Below are positions 31,125 through 39,960 of a DNA stretch of 64,000 nt, piece by piece (positions within the stretch are counted from its first letter, which is position 1; each line of letters opens with the position of its first letter). A program made the translations under genes and the position numbers. Origin of the DNA: Acetobacteraceae bacterium (GTDB lineage Bacteria; Pseudomonadota; Alphaproteobacteria; Zavarziniales; Zavarziniaceae). The DNA lies in the NCBI GenBank assembly GCA_947379865.1, contig CANCOY010000003.1:1-64000 (forward strand), written 5' to 3'. Below the pieces are notes generated by a model. That model ran no database searches and had not been told where the DNA came from. It was given only the letters and a program-made list of their open reading frames with translations.

Positions 31125-31164
31125 TATTTTGCCATGCCGGATGCCAGCCAAGGGGGTATAGAAG

Positions 31165-32436
31165 ATGACGGCCCTGCCGCCGCTTGACGGTCTTTTTGGC
31201 GAAAACAGGGTGCATGGCGCCCTTTACGGCGACCCGGCGATCTTCGCGGCAGAGCTTGAGCGGATCTGGTACCGCACCTGGGTCTATGTCGGCCACGAGA
31301 GCGAGGTGGCGGCGCCCAACGACTTCATCATGAAGTCCATCGGCCCCCAGCAGGTGCTGATGACCCGCGATGCGCGTGGCACGGTCCACCTGCTGCTAAA
31401 CCGCTGCAGCCATCGTGGCAATGAGGTGTGCACGGCTGCACGCGGCAATGCCCGCAGCTTTACCTGCCCGTTTCATTCCTGGACCTTTGCCAATGACGGC
31501 AGCCTCATGGGCCGCGCCTTTCCCGATGGCTATGACCGGCCCGATGGCTATGACAGGGATGATACCAGCGCGCTGGGCCTTGGCCGGGTTGCGCGCGTGG
31601 CCTCCTACCAGGGCTTTGTCTTTGGCTCCATGGCGGCCGATGGCCCCAGCCTTGCCGAGCATCTGGGTGGGGCGGTGGAGACACTCGACCGCCTGGTCGC
31701 CACCTCGCCCGAGGGGGAGGTTGAGGTTACCACCGGCTTCCTGAAGCACCGGGTGAAATCCAACTGGAAATTCGTACTGGAGAACGAGACCGACGGTTAT
31801 CACCCGGCCTTCGTTCACAGTTCCATCTTCAGCGTGGCCGACAGCGGCATTGGCGCGCTTTATGGCTCTGCCTCCACCGCAGTTGCCCGTGACTATGGCA
31901 ATGGCCATACCGAGATCGACCTGCGCCCCGAATTCCGCCGCCTCGACCGGCCGCTCGGCTGGTTTGGCACCACGCCGGAACGCCTGCCGGCCTATGCCGC
32001 CGCGATGAATGCTGTTCATGGTGAGGGCAGGGCGCGGGAAATCATGGTGGATGGCACGCCCCATGTGATGATCTTCCCCAATCTCTTCATTGCGGAGATC
32101 CAGATTTTCGTCATCCAGCCCCTGGCGGTGGACGATACGGTGCAGCATGTCACCGCCTTGCAGTTCAAGGGGGCGCACGATCTCAACCGCCGCCTGCGTC
32201 AGCAGACCATGGGTTCTGTCGGGCCGGCGGGCCTGCTGCTGGCCGATGATGCGGCCATGTACGAACGCACCCAGCGTGGCATTGCAGCGCGGGACCCCGA
32301 ATGGATTTATCTGGCTCGTGGCCTTGCCCGCGAGCGGCGTGATGCCGACGGCTTCATGGTGGGCCATGCCACGGACGAGGTGCCGTCACGCGGCATCTGG
32401 CGCCACTGGCGCAGCCTGATGGAGGCCGCACGATGA
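31165..32436 (+). CDS. Aromatic-ring-hydroxylating dioxygenase, alpha subunit
   Basis: The protein has 423 residues. The Rieske motif is CSHRGNEVC ... CPFHSWTF, and the mononuclear iron site is NETDGYHPAFVHSS, with the bridging Asp just before the first His. This arrangement is that of alpha/beta ring-hydroxylating dioxygenases of the benzoate, biphenyl or cumate type. Near residue 125 a short internal duplication repeats the residues DGYDR. It overlaps the beta subunit by four bases (ATGA). No ferredoxin or reductase gene is present nearby, so electron donors must be encoded elsewhere. Confidence 0.93.
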   Translation: MTALPPLDGLFGENRVHGALYGDPAIFAAELERIWYRTWVYVGHESEVAAPNDFIMKSIGPQQVLMTRDARGTVHLLLNRCSHRGNEVCTAARGNARSFTCPFHSWTFANDGSLMGRAFPDGYDRPDGYDRDDTSALGLGRVARVASYQGFVFGSMAADGPSLAEHLGGAVETLDRLVATSPEGEVEVTTGFLKHRVKSNWKFVLENETDGYHPAFVHSSIFSVADSGIGALYGSASTAVARDYGNGHTEIDLRPEFRRLDRPLGWFGTTPERLPAYAAAMNAVHGEGRAREIMVDGTPHVMIFPNLFIAEIQIFVIQPLAVDDTVQHVTALQFKGAHDLNRRLRQQTMGSVGPAGLLLADDAAMYERTQRGIAARDPEWIYLARGLARERRDADGFMVGHATDEVPSRGIWRHWRSLMEAAR

Positions 32437-32930
32437 GCCCGGTTGATACCCTGCGCGAGCCTGATCTCCTGCGCCAGGTCGAGGCCTTCATCTATCGCGA
32501 GGCCCGCCTGCAGGACGAGCATCTCTATGCCGAGTGGGAGGCCCTGTGGACCGACGATGGCGTCTATTGGGTGCCGGCCAATGGCGATGGCGGCGATCCC
32601 GAGGCCGAGATGTCGATCATCTTCGACAACCGCTCTCGCATTGGCGTGCGGGTGCGCCAGCTTCTGTCGGGCAAGCGCTTTGCCCAGATGCCCGCCTCGC
32701 GCCTGCGGCGGCTGATTTCCAACATCGAGATCCTGTCGGTGGAGGGGGACGAACTGCTGGCCGCGGGCAACAGCCTGGTCTTCGAATCCACACCGCGGGG
32801 CGACACCCTGTGGGCGGCGCGGGTGGAATATCGCCTGCGCCGGATCGATGGCGCCCTGCGCCTGGCCCGCAAGAAGGTGGTGCTGGTCAACAATGACAAG
32901 GCCCTGTTCAGCCTCTCCTTCCTGATCTGA
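32433..32930 (+). CDS. Aromatic-ring-hydroxylating dioxygenase, beta subunit
   Basis: This 165-residue NTF2-fold structural subunit has the family-typical LLRQVEAFIYREARLQDEHLYAEWEALWTDDGVYWVPAN near the N-terminus and RVRQLLSGKRFAQMPASRLRRLISNIEI in the middle. It ends with the strand LARKKVVLVNNDKALFSLSFLI, close to the usual R-K-x-V-L-x-N-D. It assembles with alpha as a hexamer. The start codon overlaps the alpha stop, so translation is coupled and subunit ratio is controlled. Confidence 0.94.
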   Translation: MSPVDTLREPDLLRQVEAFIYREARLQDEHLYAEWEALWTDDGVYWVPANGDGGDPEAEMSIIFDNRSRIGVRVRQLLSGKRFAQMPASRLRRLISNIEILSVEGDELLAAGNSLVFESTPRGDTLWAARVEYRLRRIDGALRLARKKVVLVNNDKALFSLSFLI

Positions 32931-32956
32931 CGACCCCCAGCCCGAAAGGCGCCCCC

Positions 32957-33751
32957 ATGTTCGATACCGAACCGGTCCTGCTTTCCGTCACTGACGGCAT
33001 TGCCCATCTGCGCCTGAACCGGCCCGATGCCGCCAATGGCATGGACATCGCCCTGCTGAAGACCCTGAACGAGGCCCTCATGGCCTGCCATGGCGACCCC
33101 TTGGTGCGGGTGGTGCTGCTGACCGGCGAGGGGGCGAATTTCTGCGCTGGCGGCGACGTGCGCGACTTTGCCTCGAAGGGGGAGGGATTGCCCGATTACC
33201 TGCGCATGGCCACGGCCTATCTGCAAAGTGCCGTCAGCCTGATGGTGCATCTGGAGGCGCCGGTGATCGTGGCGGTGCAGGGCTTTGCGGCGGGTGGCGG
33301 TGGGTTTGGTCTGGTCTGTGCCGCAGATTTTGTGATTGCGGCAGACACGGCAAAGTTCCTGGCCGGCGCCACGCGGGTGGGCATGGCGCCCGACGCCGGC
33401 ACCTCCATCACCCTGCCGCGCCTGGTGGGACTGCGCCAGGCCATGCGCATCCTGCTGACCAATCCCGTCATCCCCGCCGCCGAGGCGCTGGCACTCGGCC
33501 TTGTGACCGAGGTTGTTCCCGCCGACCGCCTGGCCGAGGCCGCCCAGGCGCTGGCGGCCGACCTCGCCCGTGGGGCGCCGCGCGCCCTTGCCGCCACCAA
33601 GCGCCTGCTGTGGAGTGGCCTTGGCAATGGCCTTGATACGGGCCTGCCGGAAGAGGCGCGCACGGTCTCGGAGCTCTCGGGCACGGCGGATGCGCGTGAG
33701 GGGCTGGCGGCGGTCATTGGGCGCCGTGCCCCGGTCTTCACCGGGCGCTGA
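32957..33751 (+). CDS. Enoyl-CoA hydratase/isomerase family protein, PaaG-like
   Basis: This 264-residue crotonase-fold protein has the first oxyanion strand GEGANFCAGGDVRDFAS and the second AVQGFAAGGGGFGLVCAADFVIA. The two Glu residues used by hydratases (GGGCELA and the PE before GLIPG) are Gly and Ala here. The loop VGMAPDAGTSITLPRLVG carries Asp, as in PaaG and dienoyl-CoA isomerases. An isomerase is therefore more likely than a hydratase. It follows the dioxygenase beta subunit by 26 bp and precedes the TetR gene by six. Confidence 0.88.
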   Translation: MFDTEPVLLSVTDGIAHLRLNRPDAANGMDIALLKTLNEALMACHGDPLVRVVLLTGEGANFCAGGDVRDFASKGEGLPDYLRMATAYLQSAVSLMVHLEAPVIVAVQGFAAGGGGFGLVCAADFVIAADTAKFLAGATRVGMAPDAGTSITLPRLVGLRQAMRILLTNPVIPAAEALALGLVTEVVPADRLAEAAQALAADLARGAPRALAATKRLLWSGLGNGLDTGLPEEARTVSELSGTADAREGLAAVIGRRAPVFTGR

Positions 33752-33757
33752 GGGGCC

Positions 33758-34381
33758 ATGGCCCGTACCCGTTCCGCCCAGTACGACGATCATCGCCGGG
33801 GCATTCTGGCCAATGCGGCCCCGGTCTTTTCCAGCCTGGGCTATGACCGTGCCTCCATCGGTGACCTGGCCACGGCCTGTGGCATCTCGCGCGGGGCGCT
33901 CTATCACTATTTCGCCAGCAAGGACGCCATCCTCTTTGCCATGCTGGACAACCATGTGCGTGACCTGGCTGCGGCGCTGGAGGCAGCGGTGGCGCCCCTT
34001 GCTGCGCCAGAGGCCCGCCTGCGCCAGGCCATTGCCACCAGCCTTGCCCTCTATGCCCATTCCCGCGACGAGCAGATCGTGCTGCTGAACCATCTGGGGG
34101 TGCTGGCGGCAGAGGAACAGGCGCGGATCCGGGGGCTGGAGGCGGGCATTGTCACCTTCTATGCCCGGCTTCTCGAAGCCCTTGACCATGGTGGGCGGAT
34201 CGATGGGCGCACCCGCAAGGTCTACGCCATGATGCTGCTTGGCATGATCAACTATACCTACACCTGGTATGATCCCCATGGCCCCGTGGGGCCGGCGGAA
34301 CTGGCGGGCCGGGTGGCCGACCTGATCCTTGCCGGCATTTCCAGCGATGCGGCGGTGACGCCGGCGCCAGAGCGGTGTTAG
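33758..34381 (+). CDS. TetR-family transcriptional regulator
   Basis: This 207-residue protein has an N-terminal HTH (ILANAAPVFSSLGYDRASIGDLATACGISRGALYHYFASKDAILFAML) and a helical effector domain with LLNHLGVLAAEEQARIRGLEAG and a C-terminal NYTYTWYDPHGPVGPAELAGRVADLIL, as in KstR2/FadR-like TetRs that sense acyl-CoAs. It is the fourth gene of the dioxygenase operon, with a palindrome upstream of that operon, suggesting autorepression relieved by a pathway CoA ester. The ligand is inferred. Confidence 0.92.
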   Translation: MARTRSAQYDDHRRGILANAAPVFSSLGYDRASIGDLATACGISRGALYHYFASKDAILFAMLDNHVRDLAAALEAAVAPLAAPEARLRQAIATSLALYAHSRDEQIVLLNHLGVLAAEEQARIRGLEAGIVTFYARLLEALDHGGRIDGRTRKVYAMMLLGMINYTYTWYDPHGPVGPAELAGRVADLILAGISSDAAVTPAPERC

Positions 34382-34429
34382 GATTTGCCAAGAATTTGTA
34401 GATCAAGAAACAGGCAGGGAGGGGCGGGC

Positions 34430-34840
34430 ATGACTGGTTTTGTTGGTGGCTGCATGTGCGGCAAGGTGCGGTACCGCTCGGAAGCGGACCCCATGGCCTT
34501 TGTCCTGTGCCATTGCCGCGAATGCCAATATGTCTCCGGCGGCGCTGCGGCATCCGTCGTGGTGGTGCCGACGGCGGCGCTCAGCCTTACCCAGGGTGCG
34601 GTGAAGGGCTATTCCAGCGTCGGCGAAAACGGCAAGGGCGTCACGCGCCAGTTCTGCCCCGATTGCGGCACACCCATGTTCAGCGTCCTTGAGTCGAATC
34701 CCGACATCAAGGTGCTGAAGGCTGGCACCATGGACGATGCCAGCGGCCTGAAGCCCGCCATGACCCTGTGGACCCACTCGGCCCAGCCCTGGGCCCATGT
34801 GGATCCGGGCATCCCCAGCTTCGACAAGCAGCCGGAATAG
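34430..34840 (+). CDS. GFA-family (Gfa/CENP-V) zinc protein
   Basis: The product has 136 residues from the ATG at 34430, which follows GGGAGGGG. The fold's zinc cysteines are seen in GGCMCGKVRYRS, CHCRECQYVSG and QFCPDCGTPMF. GFA proteins were named for a glutathione-formaldehyde activity that is disputed; most have no assigned substrate. It is followed by cinA-like and lutA-like genes on the same strand. A link with the sarcosine and formate block further right is possible but unproven. Confidence 0.9.
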   Translation: MTGFVGGCMCGKVRYRSEADPMAFVLCHCRECQYVSGGAAASVVVVPTAALSLTQGAVKGYSSVGENGKGVTRQFCPDCGTPMFSVLESNPDIKVLKAGTMDDASGLKPAMTLWTHSAQPWAHVDPGIPSFDKQPE

Positions 34841-34873
34841 GACCAACGGCCCAAGGGCCTGGGGAGAGCGCAT

Positions 34874-35356
34874 ATGCAGGACCTGTTGCCCCTTGCCGCC
34901 CGCGTGGCCGAGCGCCTGCGGGCGCGCGGCGAAAGCGTGGCCGTGGCGGAATCCTCCACCGGCGGCCTCATCTCGGCGGCGCTGGTGGCGATCCCGGGGG
35001 CGTCGGATTTCTACATTGGCGGCGCCGTGATCTATACGCGCAAGTCGAGCCGGGGCCTGATGCAGGTCCCGGACGAGGCCTTTGCCAATGGCCTGCGCGC
35101 CTCGACCGAGCCCTATGCCCTGCTGATGGCCCAGACCGCGCGTGAGCGCATGCGCGCCACCTGGGGCATTGCAGAAACTGGCGCCAGCGGCCCCACGGGC
35201 AATCCCTATGGCGATGCCGCAGGGCATTCCTGCGTGGCCATTGCCGGCCCTGCCGAAAAGAGCCTGACCATCGAAACCGGCCATGGCGACCGCAGCGCCA
35301 ACATGCGCGTGTTCTCCGCCAGGGCCCTGGAACTTCTGCTGGAGGCTTTGGGTTGA
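34874..35356 (+). CDS. pncC: CinA C-terminal-type nicotinamide-nucleotide amidohydrolase
   Basis: The protein has 160 residues. It has the PncC fold: RGESVAVAESSTGGLISAALVAIPGASDFYIGGAVIYTRKSS and GIAETGASGPTGNPYGDAAGHSCVAIAGP. The Ser-Thr pair in AESSTGG and the TGASGP loop form the deamidase site that converts NMN to NaMN for NAD recycling. The N-terminal CinA domain is absent, as in E. coli PncC. The TTGA overlap with the next gene suggests translational coupling to a LutA-like protein. Confidence 0.88.
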   Translation: MQDLLPLAARVAERLRARGESVAVAESSTGGLISAALVAIPGASDFYIGGAVIYTRKSSRGLMQVPDEAFANGLRASTEPYALLMAQTARERMRATWGIAETGASGPTGNPYGDAAGHSCVAIAGPAEKSLTIETGHGDRSANMRVFSARALELLLEALG

Positions 35357-36153
35357 GCGAGCCGGGCCTCACCAGCACTGCCCCCTCCCTGCGCGTCGGG
35401 CTGCTGCCCACCTGCCTGGTGGATCTGTTCCGGCCGGAAGTGGGCTTTGCTTCGGTGGATCTGCTGGAGAAGGGTGGCGCCACAGTGTCCGTGCCGCCGG
35501 GCCTCACCTGCTGCGGCCAGCCCGCCTATAATGCCGGCAACCGGCCAGCGGCCCAGGCTCTTGCCCGCCAGGTGATCGAGGCGCTGGAAGGTTTTGATTA
35601 TGTGGTGGCGCCGTCCGGCTCCTGTGCTGGCATGCTGCGGGCGCATTATCCCGACCTTCTGTCAGACGATCCCTCGTGGCACCGCCGTGCCGTGGCCCTG
35701 TCGGCACGCACCTTCGAACTGGTCTCGTTCCTTGTGGATGTGCTGCATCTGGAGGGGCTGGAGACAAGCTTTGCCCGCAAGGTCGTCTATCACGATTCCT
35801 GTTCCAGCCTGCGCGAGATGAAGGTCCACGCCCAGCCGCGCCAGTTGCTGGCCCAGGTGGAGGGGCTGGAGTTGCGCGACCTGCCCCGGCCAGAGGCCTG
35901 CTGTGGCTTTGGCGGCACCTTTTGCGTCAAATATCCCGATATTTCCACCCGCATGGTCAGCGACAAGGTGGCGGATGTGGTGGCAAGCGGGGCTGATGTC
36001 CTGCTGGCGGGCGACCTTGGTTGCCTGCTGAATATTGCCGGCCGCCTCTCGCGCCTTGGCCACACCATCGAGGTGCGCCATGTGGCAGAGGTGCTGGCCG
36101 GCCGCCTTGCCTCGCCAGGTCTTGGCTCTTCTGGCGATGCCTCTGGCAGCTGA
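35353..36153 (+). CDS. LutA/YkgE-like (Fe-S)-binding protein, CCG domains
   Basis: The TTG at 35353 overlaps the pncC stop by four bases and begins a 266-residue protein. It has both CCG-type motifs: LTCCGQPAYNAGN with PSGSCAGML, and HDSCSSLREM with ACCGFGGTFCVKYP. These bind an Fe-S cluster in LutA, LldE and glycolate-oxidase-like subunits that oxidise L-lactate or glycolate. LutB and LutC partners are missing, so it is an orphan subunit, either working with partners elsewhere or repurposed as in heterodisulfide-type electron carriers. Confidence 0.9.
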   Translation: MSEPGLTSTAPSLRVGLLPTCLVDLFRPEVGFASVDLLEKGGATVSVPPGLTCCGQPAYNAGNRPAAQALARQVIEALEGFDYVVAPSGSCAGMLRAHYPDLLSDDPSWHRRAVALSARTFELVSFLVDVLHLEGLETSFARKVVYHDSCSSLREMKVHAQPRQLLAQVEGLELRDLPRPEACCGFGGTFCVKYPDISTRMVSDKVADVVASGADVLLAGDLGCLLNIAGRLSRLGHTIEVRHVAEVLAGRLASPGLGSSGDASGS

Positions 36154-36171
36154 CCGTTTCGGAAACTGATC

Positions 36172-36660
36172 ATGACAAGCGACAGCAACCCTGCGAGTAT
36201 CGAGGACCGCCCGGTCAACCCGCCCGAGGGCTATACCGTCTATAACAGCTCTGGTCCCTTCACGATTGGGAACGGCCCGTTTTATGAGCGGATTGATGGT
36301 GAGTGGGTGTGGCGCGGCTTTCGCGCCCAGAAGCGACACTGCAATTCCTTTGGCATTGTCCATGGCGGCATGATGATGGCCTTTGCCGATGGCCTCATGG
36401 CCCATGCGGCCTGGCACGGTGCGCGTATCACGCCGCTGACCATCCGCATGACAAGTGATTTCGTTTCTTCTGTCCGCCCCGGCGACTGGGTGGAGGGCAA
36501 GGCACGGGTCACGCGGGCCACCCGCTCTGTCGTCTTTGTTTCGGGCGAGGTGATGGTGGGCAGCCGCGTGGTGATGAACCTCGCTGCCCTCTTTGCCGCC
36601 CGTGCCCGCAAGCCAAAGGCAGAGGTCAAAGTAGAAGAGGCTGTGCCCGTGGCTGGCTAG
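36172..36660 (+). CDS. PaaI-family hotdog thioesterase
   Basis: This 162-residue protein has the hotdog motif NSFGIVHGGMMMAFADGLMAHAAWH followed by PLTIRMTSDFVSSVRPGDWVEGKARVTRATRSVVFVSGEVM. The HGG-x3-A-F-x-D pattern is typical of PaaI-type acyl-CoA thioesterases. The Asp in the central helix is the likely base. It could recycle CoA from dead-end thioesters of the pathway. It follows the LutA-like gene by 18 bp. The C-terminal Lys-rich tail (ARARKPKAEVKVEEAVPVAG) is unusual. Confidence 0.92.
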   Translation: MTSDSNPASIEDRPVNPPEGYTVYNSSGPFTIGNGPFYERIDGEWVWRGFRAQKRHCNSFGIVHGGMMMAFADGLMAHAAWHGARITPLTIRMTSDFVSSVRPGDWVEGKARVTRATRSVVFVSGEVMVGSRVVMNLAALFAARARKPKAEVKVEEAVPVAG

Positions 36661-36748
36661 CCCGCGCAGATCTTGGGAAGAGACGCCGGGGGTGCGCTGC
36701 ACGACCCCCAATCGAGGCCGGACAACGGCCCATAGCGGAGGAAACACC

Positions 36749-38188
36749 ATGGTCGATATGGCAGAATTTGCTGGCGATGACGGGCTTGCCCTGGCCGGGC
36801 GGGTGGCGCGCAAGGAAGTGTCGGCGCGCGAACTGGCCGATGCAGCCCTTGCTGCCATCGAGAAGGTCAATCCCCAGATCAATGCCGTGCTCCAGCGCCT
36901 GCCCGATGAAGCGGCCAGGACGATTGCTGCAGGCGTGCCGGATGGCCCCTTTGCCGGGGTGCCCTTCCTGATCAAGGAAGTGGTGCTGCATGCCGCCGGT
37001 GTCGCCAGCCGCGCGGGCGCCTGGATCGCGGCGGAAAGCGCTTTTCCGACCGATACGGAACTGATGGCCCGCTTCCGCAAGGCGGGCTTTGTGACCGTCG
37101 GCACCACCCAGACCCCGGAATGGGGCTTCAACGCCACGACCGAGCCGGTGCGCTTTGGCCCGGCGCGCAGCCCGTGGGATCTGAACCATTCCACAGGCGG
37201 ATCGTCTGGCGGTTCGGCGGCGGCGGTGGCGGCGGGCATTGTGCCCATTGCCCATGCCAATGATGGTGGCGGCTCCATCCGCATTCCGGCGGCCTGCTGT
37301 GGCGTGTTCGGCATGAAGCCGACGCGCATGCGCACGCCCTCTGGCCCGGATAATGGCGATCTGTTGTGGGGCCTCGCCGTTGAGTTTGCCGTCTCGCGCA
37401 GTGTGCGCGATTCAGCCGCCCTGCTTGATGTGATCTCGGCCCCCGATCCCGGTGCGCCGCACTTCCCGCCCCATGGCGATATCTCGTTTACCGAGGCGTT
37501 GCAGCGGCCGCGCAAGGCCCTGAAGATTGCCTTTTCGGCCCAGTCGCCATCAGGCCTGCCGGTGGACCCCGATTGCGTGGAGGCGGTGAACGATGCCGCC
37601 GCCCTGTGTGCCGCCCTTGGTCACAAGGTGGTGGAAGCCGCCCCCGTGCTCGACTGGGAACCCTATCTTGAGGCCACCCTGCGGATGTGGAACTCGTTTC
37701 TTGCCTACGCCATCGACCAGACGGCGGCGGCAACCGGCGTGCCCGTGGGGCCAGAGACGACGGAGCTTGCCAGCCTTGCCTGCTGGAAGGATGGCCGCAG
37801 CCTGACCGCGTCCGACATGCTGGCGGGGCTTGGCGTGTTGAATGGGGTTTCGCGCGATTTTGCCCGCTTCTTTGGCGATTACGACGTGCTGCTTACACCC
37901 ATGCTGGCCAAGCCGCCGCTGCCGATCGGCGTGCTCAATCAGAACGCGCCGATGAAGGACGCGGCGCAATGGGGCCGCCAGATCTTTGATTACGCGGCCT
38001 TCACCAGCCAGTTCAACGCCACGGGCCAACCCGCCATGTCGGTGCCCTTGCACTGGAACAAGGCGGGCCTGCCCATTGGCGTGCAGTTTGCCGGTCGCTT
38101 TGGCGACGAGGCCACGCTGTTTGGCCTTGCTGGCGAACTGGAAGCGGCGCGCCCGTGGATGGGCCGGCGGCCAGGCGTCCGGGTCTGA
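36749..38188 (+). CDS. Amidase-signature family hydrolase
   Basis: The product has 479 residues from the ATG at 36749, which follows GGAGGAAA. The Ser-cisSer-Lys triad is in [10 protein letters not shown] (Lys), [19 protein letters not shown] (cis-Ser) and [21 protein letters not shown] (nucleophile Ser). It hydrolyses an amide bond of unknown type. It is longer than nicotinamidase-type AS enzymes and is distinct from the gatA at 58240. The end overlaps by a few bases the leader of the ligase gene that follows at 38218. Confidence 0.92.
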   Translation: MVDMAEFAGDDGLALAGRVARKEVSARELADAALAAIEKVNPQINAVLQRLPDEAARTIAAGVPDGPFAGVPFLIKEVVLHAAGVASRAGAWIAAESAFPTDTELMARFRKAGFVTVGTTQTPEWGFNATTEPVRFGPARSPWDLNHSTGGSSGGSAAAVAAGIVPIAHANDGGGSIRIPAACCGVFGMKPTRMRTPSGPDNGDLLWGLAVEFAVSRSVRDSAALLDVISAPDPGAPHFPPHGDISFTEALQRPRKALKIAFSAQSPSGLPVDPDCVEAVNDAAALCAALGHKVVEAAPVLDWEPYLEATLRMWNSFLAYAIDQTAAATGVPVGPETTELASLACWKDGRSLTASDMLAGLGVLNGVSRDFARFFGDYDVLLTPMLAKPPLPIGVLNQNAPMKDAAQWGRQIFDYAAFTSQFNATGQPAMSVPLHWNKAGLPIGVQFAGRFGDEATLFGLAGELEAARPWMGRRPGVRV

Positions 38189-38217
38189 GGGAAAAGATTG
38201 AGCAGCAGGGGAAGCAG

Positions 38218-39906
38218 ATGACCGGTAAACTTACCCAAAGCTATGTCAGCGGCACCTCCAGCCAGCCGCTGCTGGGCGAGACCATTGGCCGCCTGTTTGA
38301 TCGCACGGTCGCCCGCTTTGGCGACCGTGACGCCCTGATCGTCCGCCATCAGAACATCCGCCTCACCTACGCCCAGATGAAGGTGCGTGTGGATGCGGTG
38401 GCGGCGGGGCTTGTGGCCCTGGGGCTGAAGCCCGGCGACCGCGTGGGCATCTGGTCCCCCAACAATGCCGAATGGACGTTGACCCAGTTTGCCACGGCCA
38501 AGGCCGGGATCATCCTGGTCAATATCAATCCCGCCTATCGGGTGCATGAACTGGAATATGCGCTCAACAAGGTGGGGTGCGTTGCTCTTGTTACCATCGA
38601 TGCCTTCAAGGGCACCAATTATGTGGACATGGTGGAAAGCCTGGCGCCGGAACTGGCAAGCTGTGCAGCAGGCGCCCTGGCGGCACAGCGCCTGCCGCAT
38701 CTGCGCAAGGTGATCCGCATTGGCGGTGCCGCGTCGCGGCCGGGCACCTTTTCCTTTGCCGAGTTGGAGACCATGGGCGGGCCTGCGGAGCATGCAGAGA
38801 TCGCCCGCCTGGAAGATGTCCTCCAGTTCGACGACCCCATCAACATCCAGTTTACCAGCGGCACCACAGGCTCCCCCAAGGGCGCCACGCTGACCCACCA
38901 CAACATCCTGAACAATGGCTATTTCACGGCCGAGGGCATCGCCTTTACCGAGCTTGACCGGCTGTGCATTCCGGTGCCGCTCTACCATTGCTTTGGCATG
39001 GTCATGGGTAACCTTGGTTGTGTCACCCACGGCGCCTGCATGGTCTATCCGTCTGAGGCATTTGACGCAAAGGCGGTGCTGGAGGCGGTGGCGGCCGAGC
39101 GCTGTACGGCGCTTTATGGCGTGCCCACCATGTTCATTGCCGAGCTGGAACATCCTGAGTTTCGAAATTATGACCTCAGCAGCCTGCGCACCGGCCTGAT
39201 GGCGGGCGCGCCGTGCCCCATTGAGGTGATGAAGCGGATCATCGAAGACATGCACATGTCGGAAGTGGGCATTGCCTATGGCATGACGGAAACCAGCCCC
39301 GTCAGCTTCCAGACGGCTATCGATGATCCTGTGGAACGCCGGGTGTCCACCGTGGGGCGGGCGCATCCCCATGTCGAGGCCAAGATCGTTGATACGGACG
39401 GCCGCGTGGTACCGGTGGGTGTGGCGGGCGAGGTCTGTACCCGTGCCTATTCCGTGATGCGCGGCTATTGGGGTGATCCTGAGAAGACCGCTGAGTCGGT
39501 GGATGCCGCCGGCTGGATGCACACGGGCGACCTTGGCACCATCGACGCGGATGGCTATTGCGACATTGTCGGTCGCATCAAGGACATGATCATCCGGGGT
39601 GGCGAGAACGTCTATCCGCGCGAGCTTGAGGATTTTCTCTATACCCATCCCGCCATCGAGGCGGCCCAGGTGTTTGGCGTGCCCGACAAGCGCTTTGGCG
39701 AGGTGGTGTGCGCCTGGGTGCGCTTGCGCAGCGGTTCCAGCCTGACCGAGGCCGACCTGCAGGCCTACTGCAAGGGCCGCATCGCCCATTACAAGATCCC
39801 CAGCCTGATCCGCTTCGTGGACGAGTTTCCCATGACCGTCACGGGCAAGGCGCAGAAGTTCCTGATGCGCGATGCCATGGTGGCGGAACTGGCCAAGCCG
39901 GCCTAG
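38218..39906 (+). CDS. Long/medium-chain acyl-CoA ligase (FadD-type)
   Basis: The 562-residue enzyme has [68 protein letters not shown] and the terminal [17 protein letters not shown]. The G-R-I-K-D linker and length match fatty-acid or aromatic-acid ligases of the FadD/AMP-binding group. It differs in sequence from the other three ligases. The start at 38218 follows GCAGGGGAAGC. The last gene of the plus-strand run, it ends at the second tandem-repeat block; its TAG stop is inside the first unit. Confidence 0.93.
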   Translation: MTGKLTQSYVSGTSSQPLLGETIGRLFDRTVARFGDRDALIVRHQNIRLTYAQMKVRVDAVAAGLVALGLKPGDRVGIWSPNNAEWTLTQFATAKAGIILVNINPAYRVHELEYALNKVGCVALVTIDAFKGTNYVDMVESLAPELASCAAGALAAQRLPHLRKVIRIGGAASRPGTFSFAELETMGGPAEHAEIARLEDVLQFDDPINIQFTSGTTGSPKGATLTHHNILNNGYFTAEGIAFTELDRLCIPVPLYHCFGMVMGNLGCVTHGACMVYPSEAFDAKAVLEAVAAERCTALYGVPTMFIAELEHPEFRNYDLSSLRTGLMAGAPCPIEVMKRIIEDMHMSEVGIAYGMTETSPVSFQTAIDDPVERRVSTVGRAHPHVEAKIVDTDGRVVPVGVAGEVCTRAYSVMRGYWGDPEKTAESVDAAGWMHTGDLGTIDADGYCDIVGRIKDMIIRGGENVYPRELEDFLYTHPAIEAAQVFGVPDKRFGEVVCAWVRLRSGSSLTEADLQAYCKGRIAHYKIPSLIRFVDEFPMTVTGKAQKFLMRDAMVAELAKPA

Positions 39907-39960
39907 CTGAGTGGGGCCTAGCTGAGTTGGGCCTAGCTGAGTTGGGCCTAGCTGCGACCC
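39901..39960. repeat. 15-bp tandem repeat carrying stop codons at a convergent junction
   Basis: Four units: GCCTAGCTGAGTGGG, GCCTAGCTGAGTTGG (twice) and GCCTAGCTGCGACCC. The 15-bp length keeps every TAG in the frame of the upstream ligase, whose own stop is in unit one. Because CTAG is self-complementary, unit four also supplies the TAG stop of the opposing Nudix gene at 39948-39950. Confidence 0.85.
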
